Both the position numbers and the translations under genes were made by a program. A stretch of 50,120 nt of DNA from Chloroflexota bacterium (GTDB lineage: Bacteria; Chloroflexota; Dehalococcoidia; JACPQK01): contig JACPQM010000079.1 in the NCBI GenBank assembly GCA_016190505.1, forward strand, positions 1-50,120, written 5' to 3'. Of the stretch, positions 42,150-48,534 are shown one piece after another (within the stretch, counting starts at the first letter, position 1; the number at the start of each line of letters is the position of its first letter). The notes beneath the pieces were generated by a model. The model saw only the letters and a list, made by a program, of their open reading frames with translations. It searched no databases and was not told where the DNA came from.

Positions 42150-43004
42150 ATGGAGGACTTCGAGTACCTCAAGCCTACCACCACCGCCGAGGCGGTGAAC
42201 ATGCTGGCCCAACACAGCGGCGAGGCGCGGGCCATCGCCGGGGGCCAGTCCCTCATCCCCATGTTGCGCGCCCGGCTGGTTGGTCCAGCCTACTTGATTG
42301 GCCTGGAGGCCATCCCCGACCTGGCCCGCATCCAGGCGGTGGACGGTAGCCTGCGCATCGGGGCCATGGCCACCCACCTGGAGGTGGCCACCTCAGCCCT
42401 GGTCAGGCAGCGGGCCTCGATTCTCGCCGAGGCGGAGGGCCTGGTCGGCTCACCGGCAGTGCGCAACCTGGGCACCCTGGGGGGCAACCTGTGCCACAAC
42501 GAGGTGGGCGCCGACCCGCCGCCACCCCTGCTGGCCCTGGGGGCTACCGCCGTCATCGCCGGCCCCGGGGGAGACCGCAAGCTGCCCCTGGAGCAGTTCT
42601 TCACGGGTTTCCTGGAGACCGCGCTGGCCGAGGACGAGATCCTGGCCTACGTTGACATACCGGCCCAGCCGCCGGGCCTGGCCAGCGCCTATGTGAAGTA
42701 CCGCCTGCGGGCGGTGGACCGGTCCATCGTGGGTGTGGCTGTGGCCCTGGCCATAGAGGGCGGCGTGTGCCGCGAGGCGAAGGTAGCCCTGGGCGGGGTG
42801 GGGCCAGTCCCCTTCCGCTCCCGTGGCGCCGAGGCCGTCCTCAGCGGCAACCACCCCGACGAGCGGACCATCGAGCAGGCGGCCGGGGCGGCCATGGCCG
42901 AGGCCCGGCCCATGAGCGACGCTCACGCCTCGGCGGACTACCGCCGCAAGATGGTGGCGGTGTTCACCCGCCGGGCGCTCAAGCACGCCCTGGGGATGGG
43001 CTAG
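42150..43004 (+). CDS. FAD-binding subunit of molybdenum hydroxylase
   Basis: A 284-residue CoxM-type medium subunit that passes electrons through FAD. The two FAD loops AGGQSLIPMLRARL (about 30-43) and TLGGNLCHNE (about 112-121) are present, followed by the C-terminal domain with LGGVGPVPFRS and ADYRRKMVAVFTRRA. ACAGGAGG lies before the ATG. About 240 bp separate it from the CoxG-like gene; that gap holds only GGGGGTGT/CCCCC-type hairpins. It is probably the FAD partner of both Mo subunits in the window. Confidence 0.93.
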   Translation: MEDFEYLKPTTTAEAVNMLAQHSGEARAIAGGQSLIPMLRARLVGPAYLIGLEAIPDLARIQAVDGSLRIGAMATHLEVATSALVRQRASILAEAEGLVGSPAVRNLGTLGGNLCHNEVGADPPPPLLALGATAVIAGPGGDRKLPLEQFFTGFLETALAEDEILAYVDIPAQPPGLASAYVKYRLRAVDRSIVGVAVALAIEGGVCREAKVALGGVGPVPFRSRGAEAVLSGNHPDERTIEQAAGAAMAEARPMSDAHASADYRRKMVAVFTRRALKHALGMG

Positions 43005-43024
43005 GCGTGCCCTAGGAGCCCGTA

Positions 43025-43045
43025 GGGGCGGCGGCTGTCCGCCCC
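43025..43045. repeat. GGGGCGG/CCGCCCC palindrome
   Basis: A 7-bp stem with a 7-nt loop, preceded by CGTA as in the other GTAGGGGC palindromes. It lies 20 bp after the FAD subunit stop. Confidence 0.5.
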
Positions 43046-43122
43046 AGGCCTTGTCCGTCCGAACGAAGTATCCCGACAAGTCAGGATGCTCCGCGCGAAC
43101 AGCTTGTCGAAGGAAGTGACAC

Positions 43123-43593
43123 ATGGCTACAAGACAACAGGTCCAGCTTAACGTGAACGGTGAGGTCTACGACCTCGAGGTGCCCCCCAAGCGGCTTCTG
43201 CTCGACGTGCTGCGGGACGACCTGGGGCTCACCGGCGCCCGCCGGGGCTGCGAGGACGGCTTCTGCGGCGCCTGCACCGTGCTCCTGGACGGCAAAGCGG
43301 TCCACTCCTGCTCGGTGCTGGCGGTGCGGGCCGCCGGCCACCAGGTGCTGACCATCGAGGGACTGGCCCAGAACGGCAAGCTCCACCCCATCCAGGAGGC
43401 CTTCATCCAGCATGGGGCCATCCAGTGCGGCTACTGCACGCCGGGCATGATCCTGGCGGCCAGGGCGCTGCTGGACGTCAACCCCCATCCCATGGAGCAG
43501 GACGTCCGCTGGGGGCTTACCGGCAACCTGTGCCGCTGCACCGGCTACGTCAAGATCGTGGAGGCGGTGCTGGCCGCGGCCAGCGGCCAGTAG
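43123..43593 (+). CDS. 2Fe-2S subunit of molybdenum hydroxylase
   Basis: A 156-residue CoxS-type small subunit with two [2Fe-2S] clusters. The plant-ferredoxin-like set is RGCEDGFCGACTVLLDG with a later HSC, and the helical-domain set is QCGYCTPGM and LCRCTGY. It accepts electrons from the molybdenum site and passes them to FAD. AGGAAG precedes the ATG. Positions 43250-43588 are repeated almost exactly at 45924-46262. It closes the rightward catabolic operon; an unrelated two-gene module follows. Confidence 0.95.
   Translation: MATRQQVQLNVNGEVYDLEVPPKRLLLDVLRDDLGLTGARRGCEDGFCGACTVLLDGKAVHSCSVLAVRAAGHQVLTIEGLAQNGKLHPIQEAFIQHGAIQCGYCTPGMILAARALLDVNPHPMEQDVRWGLTGNLCRCTGYVKIVEAVLAAASGQ
43250..43588 (+). 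repeat. 339-bp direct repeat, copy 1 (within the 2Fe-2S gene)
   Basis: It aligns without gaps to 45924-46262 at a constant offset of 2674 bp, with about a dozen mismatches by eye, mostly silent. The module between the copies holds two genes of clearly lower GC. Confidence 0.9.
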
Positions 43594-43929
43594 GACGTGG
43601 CACGCGACACATGTTGGCCTCCTCTTCAACGCGGAAGTGTGGGAACTCGCACAGCGGGCGACGTGTGATCACAGTACCATCTGTCGACTTGAGATGGGAC
43701 GCACGCACCGGCTTGTACCCCGCACGCTCAGGAACATCGCAATTGCACCAGGCTTGGGTATCGGCAGACGGTGAATTCAGTATCTGTCCCTGGCCTCTTG
43801 GGCGGCCCTTGGGTCTGAATACATTCGCATTGACAGAGGGGAAAGCAGCGGAGGACCGTTGACAGCACATGTGTTCTGTGATAGAGTTGGGCAGGCCTTG
43901 TTGCCAGATGAAGATGAGCGCGAAGCGAC
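43594..43929 (+). other. Non-coding region before the HD-domain gene
   Basis: About 335 bp, less GC-rich than the operon before it. No frame with a binding site or recognisable protein is seen. It ends with the promoter at 43859-43887; a second TTGACA at about 43829 lacks a matching -10. Confidence 0.5.
43859..43887 (+). promoter_or_regulatory. Promoter of the HD-domain/YwgA-like module
   Basis: TTGACA (43859-43864), 17 bases, TAGAGT (43882-43887), with TG one base before the -10. Transcription would start near 43894, about 36 bases before the ATG. Confidence 0.6.
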
Positions 43930-45252
43930 ATGCCCAGTAAGTATATCCACGAGATTCGAGACCCCATTCACGTCTTCGTGCGCTTGGATAGCGATGAGCG
44001 ACGAGTCCTCGATTCGCGGCCGTTTCAGAGACTGCGTAACATACAACAGCTTGCACTGGCTTGCCTGGTTTATCCTGGGGCAACCCATAAGAGATTCGAG
44101 CACTCCATCGGTGTGATGGAGCTTGCGACAAAGGCGTTCGATGTTGTGACTAGCAGTGAAGCCATTGGCGAAGGCATTCGTGGCCTAGTGCCCGAGCTTT
44201 CCCAACCTGATGCGTTGCGATATTGGAGAAGAGTGTTGAGAATGGCGGCCCTGTGCCACGATATCGGTCATCTTCCATTCTCTCATGCAGCCGAGGGCGA
44301 GCTACTTCCTGAAGGGTGGACACACGAGCGATTGACCGTACAGCTTGTCCGTAGTCCTGAGATGGAGGAAATCTGGCGATCTGTCACCCCTCCTCTTCGC
44401 TCCGATGATATTGCCAAAATAGCAGTGGGAAAGAAGGTCTTCACGGAGACAACATTTACCACTTGGGAGGCCCTGCTCTCTGAGCTTGTTGTTGGTGATG
44501 CTTTCGGCGTGGATCGCATGGACTATCTCTTGCGGGACTGCCACCACGCGGGTGTGGCTTACGGTAGGTTTGACCACTTCCGCCTCATTGATACACTCCG
44601 CATTCTGCGCCCCCTGGACTCCGAAGAGCCGAGCCTGGGACTGGAACATGGGGGACTGCACTCTGCCGAGGCATTACTGCTCGCCCGCTATTTCATGTTC
44701 GAACAAGTATACATGCACCCTATCAGGCGGGTCTATGACTTACATTTGATTGAGTTCCTGCAACCGTGGCTGCCGGGCGGGCAGTTTCCGGTAGATGTCG
44801 TTGGTCACCTTAGTTACACCGATGTTGACGTCCTTTACGGTATTCAACAGGTCGGTAGGGATATTGGACACCCTGCCTACGAAGCAGCAAAGCGGATTCT
44901 CGAACGTGCTCACTACAAAGTGGCCTATTCGCTAAGTTCCAGTGACTTGGACATTCATCCCCAGCCCGGTCAGGTGCTATATGGCGCACTCTGCGAAAGA
45001 TTTGGCCCGGAGAACGTCCGTCACGACGCCTACCACAAGACGTCGGGGCGCGTGTTCGACTTCCCTGTCCTCAGCCAGAACAATGAAGTAGTTTCTGCTG
45101 TGGCAGAGTCGAGAACGCTGGCTGCCATACCTCAGTCTGCAATCGACTACGTCTACGTCCATCCCCGTCATAGAGACGAAGCCCAGCGGTGGCTGGCACA
45201 AGAAAAGCCCAACCTGCTCAAGAACGCTCCAATTGAGGAGGAAGAAGAATGA
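43930..45252 (+). CDS. HD-domain phosphohydrolase (dNTPase/YwfO-like)
   Basis: A 440-residue cytoplasmic HD-superfamily protein. Metal ligands are seen in RFEHSIGVMELA (His58), LCHDIGHLPFSHA (His110-Asp111) and VDRMDYLLRD near 200, the arrangement of SAMHD1/dGTPase-type enzymes and of YwfO. Those hydrolyse nucleotides or dNTPs. The start DPIHVF and PFQRLRNIQQL are also family typical. The C terminus ends in a run of glutamates. The ATG has only a weak upstream GCGAAG. The next gene overlaps it by ATGA. Codon use and lower GC differ from the catabolic genes, suggesting transfer. Confidence 0.88.
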   Translation: MPSKYIHEIRDPIHVFVRLDSDERRVLDSRPFQRLRNIQQLALACLVYPGATHKRFEHSIGVMELATKAFDVVTSSEAIGEGIRGLVPELSQPDALRYWRRVLRMAALCHDIGHLPFSHAAEGELLPEGWTHERLTVQLVRSPEMEEIWRSVTPPLRSDDIAKIAVGKKVFTETTFTTWEALLSELVVGDAFGVDRMDYLLRDCHHAGVAYGRFDHFRLIDTLRILRPLDSEEPSLGLEHGGLHSAEALLLARYFMFEQVYMHPIRRVYDLHLIEFLQPWLPGGQFPVDVVGHLSYTDVDVLYGIQQVGRDIGHPAYEAAKRILERAHYKVAYSLSSSDLDIHPQPGQVLYGALCERFGPENVRHDAYHKTSGRVFDFPVLSQNNEVVSAVAESRTLAAIPQSAIDYVYVHPRHRDEAQRWLAQEKPNLLKNAPIEEEEE

Positions 45253-45818
45253 GCAAACTGGTTGGTCTGCGGCGCCAGGCGGTCGTTGCGGATCTCATCA
45301 AGCGCCTAGCCGAGGCCGGCAGTTGGTGTGGAGAGACGCACGTACAGAAAAGCATGTATTTGCTGGATTCTCTGGGGGTGCCTACGGATTACAAGTTTGT
45401 TCTCTACCGACACGGTCCGTACTCATTCGACCTCCATGACGACCTGGTTGGCATGACTGCGACCGGTATCCTCGGCGTGGAATCGCGATTTCCATACGGC
45501 CCGTCTCTAGAGGCCACCAGGCGCGCAGAAAACGTATTGCGACGCTTCCCAAAGACGACAGGGAAATACGCTAAGCAGTTGGACTTTGTTGCCAAGGCCT
45601 TGGCCAAGGGGGACATGATTTCCCTGGAGCGATTGGCAACCGCCTTCTATGTGACGAAGCGGCTGGGCACGTTGGAAGGTGTGGAGCGTAGGGCCCGAGA
45701 GTTGAACAAACTCAAGCCGCATGTGTCACTGGAGCAAGCACGGCTAGCCGTGGAGCACACAGACCAACTGATCGAAGAGATCAGGCGGACCGGCCTCGAG
45801 ATAACTGCGGACTGGTAG
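45249..45818 (+). CDS. YwgA/Panacea-like protein paired with the HD protein
   Basis: A 189-residue helical protein. The stretch HVQKSMYLLDSLGVPTDYKFVLYRHGPYSFDL resembles the (K/Q)K..Y and (Y/H)GPYS motifs of YwgA and of Panacea (SocA/DUF4065) antitoxin domains. The C-terminal half is helical and charged without a known motif. It starts inside the stop of the HD gene (ATGA), so the two are made together. In Bacillus the HD protein gene ywfO and ywgA are also neighbours, supporting a functional pair. A role as inhibitor or sensor of the HD enzyme is an inference. Confidence 0.65.
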   Translation: MSKLVGLRRQAVVADLIKRLAEAGSWCGETHVQKSMYLLDSLGVPTDYKFVLYRHGPYSFDLHDDLVGMTATGILGVESRFPYGPSLEATRRAENVLRRFPKTTGKYAKQLDFVAKALAKGDMISLERLATAFYVTKRLGTLEGVERRARELNKLKPHVSLEQARLAVEHTDQLIEEIRRTGLEITADW

Positions 45819-45895
45819 TAGCATCAATTCCTGGTCACCGGACAGGCGCCATAGGCCATCCGTGGACGAGTAGAAGCCCGGCTCCGCCGTAGGTC

Positions 45896-46285
45896 ATGGG
45901 AGCCGCCTGGGTCCACAATCTTCGCGAGGACGGCTTCTGCGGCGCCTGCACCGTGCTCCTGGACGGCAAAGCGGTCCACTCCTGCTCCGTGCTGGCGGTC
46001 CGGGCCGCCGGCCACCAGGTGCTGACCATCGAGGGGCTGGCCCAGAACGGCAAGCTGCACCCCATCCAGGACGCTTTCATCCAGTACGGGGCCATCCAGT
46101 GCGGCTACTGCACGCCGGGCATGATCCTGGCGGCCAGGGCGCTGCTGGACGTCAACCCCCATCCCACGGAGCAAGACGTCCGCTGGGGGCTGACCGGCAA
46201 CCTGTGCCGCTGCACTGGCTACGTCAAGATCGTGGAGGCGGTGCTGGCCGCGGCCAGCGGCCCTAGTGGATCGGCAGCTTCCTGA
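45896..46285 (+). pseudogene. Truncated duplicate of the 2Fe-2S subunit gene
   Basis: The frame encodes residues 43 onward of the intact subunit, from EDGFCGACTVLLDG to VEAVLAAASG, with a short unrelated start (MGAAWVHNLR) and tail (PSGSAAS). The first ligand cysteine of the N-terminal cluster (RGC) and the whole N-terminal beta-grasp half are missing, and no binding site precedes the ATG. It is therefore probably non-functional, although the retained part is uninterrupted. Its end abuts the toxin gene on the other strand. Confidence 0.8.
45924..46262 (+). repeat. 339-bp direct repeat, copy 2
   Basis: Second copy of 43250-43588. It stops exactly one base before the stop codon of the convergent DUF5615 gene (46263), so the breakpoint coincides with a gene end. 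Confidence 0.9.
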
Positions 46286-46637
46286 TACGCACGGTCGCGT
46301 CATCCACGGTGACAGCGCAGCCCCGACGCAGGTCTTCCTCGAGCTCGGGCAACGCGGCCAGCAGCCGCCTCGTCGCCGTCTCCGGGTCGGAGGAAGAGAG
46401 ACGGAGAGTTATCAGGCTGGGCCGGGTGTGCCCGCCCAGAGCCACCAGCGACGAAAAATCCAGGTCTTGCGTTATGAGTGTCCGGGCCTCCTGGCGGGCC
46501 AAAGCCAGCACTTCGTCGTCCGGAGCAGTGACGGGCAGGAGTTCTGAGACTCTAAGGATATCCATGCCCTTGCTGCGCAGCGCAGCCACCGTTTTCGGGG
46601 AGAGGTTCATGTCGGCCAGTAACCGGAGCTCCGCCAT
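46263..46637 (-). CDS. DUF5615 PIN-like toxin
   Basis: A 124-residue PIN-fold protein: LLADMNLSP with the first acidic residue, GMDILRVSEL, DDEVLALARQEARTLITQDLDF with further acids, and the C-terminal VRIRK. DUF5615 proteins are probable VapC-like ribonuclease toxins. The gene follows a DUF433 antitoxin gene by 9 bp, the classic pairing. It reaches the end of the duplicated 2Fe-2S segment. Confidence 0.85.
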   Translation of the reverse strand: MAELRLLADMNLSPKTVAALRSKGMDILRVSELLPVTAPDDEVLALARQEARTLITQDLDFSSLVALGGHTRPSLITLRLSSSDPETATRRLLAALPELEEDLRRGCAVTVDDATVRIRKLPIH

Positions 46638-46646
46638 GCCGGGCCG

Positions 46647-46877
46647 TTACGCCGTGGGCGCCATGCGGACCTGCTCGGCCACGAGCCACGCCGCGTAGGC
46701 CAGGGCCTGCCGAACGTCTTCCGTTTCTAGTTCGGGGTAAGCCTCCAGCACTTCCTCCACGCGGTTGCCGTGGGCCAGCATCTTCAATACCACACCCACC
46801 GTGATCCGCGTTCCTCGAATCGTCGGTTGCCCCAGGCATACGCGGGGGTCCACCGTTATCCTGTCCAATCGCTCCAT
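46647..46877 (-). CDS. DUF433 antitoxin
   Basis: A 76-residue winged-helix protein of the DUF433 family, with DRITVDPRVCLGQPTIRGTRITV, LKMLAHGNRVEEVLEAYPEL and VRQALAYAAW. It likely binds both the operator and the PIN-like toxin encoded next. ATG 46877 follows GAGGTGG; an in-frame GTG/TTG 8 codons earlier lacks support. A perfect TATAAT on the minus strand (46977-46982) could be its -10, though no -35 is seen. Confidence 0.88.
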   Translation of the reverse strand: MERLDRITVDPRVCLGQPTIRGTRITVGVVLKMLAHGNRVEEVLEAYPELETEDVRQALAYAAWLVAEQVRMAPTA

Positions 46878-47084
46878 TCGCCACCTCGTGGAGACACCCA
46901 AGCGGGGGACTGCCCCCTGCTACCTTTCTCCTGCGGCGTCGTACGCCCTAGCCCTGGTTGGGGGGCTACTCAGCGTATTATAGCCCAGCGGACCACCCAC
47001 CGGGTGGCGACCCATCCATACGTACCTGGAAACTGACACACGTCGGGCGGCGGGTTTGGCCGGTACTCTGAGCCGTGACAACAG

Positions 47085-48281
47085 TCAGTCCTCGCTGCCA
47101 GCCTCGTAATCACCCTCGAAGTTGTCCGGCGCCGGGCCGGCGTCTTCGGTGGAAGCCGCGTTGCCGTCCGGTCCACCGGCGATAACGTCTTCATCCGATG
47201 GGCTGGCGTCGCCGAGGTCGGACTCAAGCGCCGGTAGTCCAGGTATCATCGGGGTATCCAGTGCGCCTGTTCCGGCGGGCTCAGCAGCGGGAATGTCGCC
47301 CGCCTGGATGAGGTCACTTTCCTGGCCAGTGGCGTCGGTGTCTTCGTTGAGGGGGTCGTTGTTTGGTGCCGCCTGGGTGGCGCTATCCTCCTGGCCCTGG
47401 ACCGCGTCGCCGCCAGCGGTGCTCAGGAATACGGCTTCCACAAGACTGGCTATGCGGCGTGCTTCCCTGTCGGGCCGGGAGGATACCCGGCCCAGGCCCT
47501 TGCTCCCGGCAAGGCGTCTTAGCCCCGGGACGGAGGTCTCGGAACGGTCAACATTCCTGGAGAGGGCGGCTGCCTGCTTGGCCCCGTCGTGCCCGGCATC
47601 GTTGTCCCGCAACTTCAGCCCCACGTTCTCAAGCTTGCTGGCCCGCGGTGTGTCAACGATATCTGGAGCCTTCTCGTTGACCTGGGGTGGCGGGCCGCTC
47701 TTGGTCTCCGGGGCAGACTCCGGGCTTTCATCACCCGTGTCGGTCCCCAATAGCGAGCCGGCAAGCTGCTGGAAGCCCCGGATGTCAAACCAGGCGTAGC
47801 GCCTGCTGAGCGAGCGCCGGAGCATGCGCACGTACTCACCGCTGCCCGTGGGGCAGCGCACTGCCACCTCTACGTAGGAGGAGCGGACGGTACGGGCCGC
47901 CCGCGCAAAACCGAGCGTCGTGGTGAAAGTGCCGCTGGTCACCTCAAGAGTCCGGTGCTGGGACCGGGCAATCTGGCGGCCTCCAAACTCGGCGTCGTAC
48001 AGGTCGAAACGGAAGTCACAGGTGTCCGTCACCGGCTGGCCGCCGTTCAGCAATCGGGCCGAATACGCGATCTGGCCCTGAGCTCGCCAGGAACTCGCCA
48101 GGCCGATGACCTCCCTGGTGGCCATACCGAGCAGGACTCCGCAAATGGCTAGTAGAAGCCCGGCGATGGCCCAGCGACCGGCGGGACCGAGACGGGAAGA
48201 GGGTCCCGGCCACCTGGACCTGGCTATCCTTTGTCGGGTGGACCAGACACCCAAAATCCACCACCTATTATGTCTACCCAT
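47085..48281 (-). CDS. Membrane-anchored protein with acidic C-terminal tail
   Basis: A protein of about 398 residues. After a basic N terminus there is one transmembrane helix (WAIAGLLLAICGVLLGMA), then an extracellular domain GQIAYSARLLNGGQPVTDTCDFRFDLYDAEFGG, TFTTTLGF and YVEVAVRCPTG. That repeat-like beta domain is common in secreted Chloroflexota proteins with tail-fibre-like sequence. The last 200 residues are low-complexity and strongly acidic. The ATG 48281 lies inside a dispersed repeat (also at 201-243), so the N terminus may derive from it; no better start is visible. It lies downstream of the RTX protein gene on the same strand. Confidence 0.6.
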   Translation of the reverse strand: MGRHNRWWILGVWSTRQRIARSRWPGPSSRLGPAGRWAIAGLLLAICGVLLGMATREVIGLASSWRAQGQIAYSARLLNGGQPVTDTCDFRFDLYDAEFGGRQIARSQHRTLEVTSGTFTTTLGFARAARTVRSSYVEVAVRCPTGSGEYVRMLRRSLSRRYAWFDIRGFQQLAGSLLGTDTGDESPESAPETKSGPPPQVNEKAPDIVDTPRASKLENVGLKLRDNDAGHDGAKQAAALSRNVDRSETSVPGLRRLAGSKGLGRVSSRPDREARRIASLVEAVFLSTAGGDAVQGQEDSATQAAPNNDPLNEDTDATGQESDLIQAGDIPAAEPAGTGALDTPMIPGLPALESDLGDASPSDEDVIAGGPDGNAASTEDAGPAPDNFEGDYEAGSED

Positions 48282-48296
48282 ACGGGCGGTTTTCTC
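48250..48296 (-). repeat. Dispersed block matching 201-243, containing the putative start codon
   Basis: The minus strand repeats AAAACCGCCCGT...GGGTAGACATAATAGG. The ATG of the membrane protein is within it; the copy at the other end of the window has TTCGGG in place of TATGGG and no ORF. Confidence 0.75.
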
Positions 48297-48346
48297 ACCT
48301 GATTGGCGCCAGAAGAAAGCGTTGGCAAGAGTAGCGATTGCCTCTC

Positions 48347-48480
48347 GTAGGGCAGGTTTCCTAACCTGCCCGCCCCGCGTAGGTCGGGTTGGGAAACCCG
48401 ACCTACACGTTCTTCGGACATCCCGACGAGTCGGGACAACCTGCCCGACCACGGCGGTCGGGTTGGGAAACCCGACCTAC
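48347..48480. repeat. Cluster of GTAGGTCGGGTT palindromes
   Basis: Two copies of a palindrome with arms GTAGGTCGGGTT/AACCCGACCTAC lie at 48379-48406 and about 48456-48480. A related GGGCAGGTT/AACCTGCCC stem is at 48350-48371, and TCCCGACGAGTCGGGA at 48421-48436 sits between them. They fill the space between the RTX and membrane-protein genes. Confidence 0.8.
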
Positions 48481-48534
48481 ACACGTTCTTCGGCCCCCAA
48501 ACAGATGTCGCGGGCTGAGAAAAGTCGGACGGCA

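Noticed and set aside
38910..43593. Aerobic CO dehydrogenase (coxLSM)
   Set aside because: Subunit layout is alike, but the large subunit lacks the CoxL active-site loop and has SYRGRIMPQP instead.
45896..46285. A second functional 2Fe-2S subunit
   Set aside because: It lacks the N-terminal half of the ferredoxin domain, one ligand cysteine and a ribosome binding site.
48347..48480. CRISPR array
   Set aside because: The repeats are two or three palindromes with irregular spacing and there are no spacers of uniform length or cas genes.
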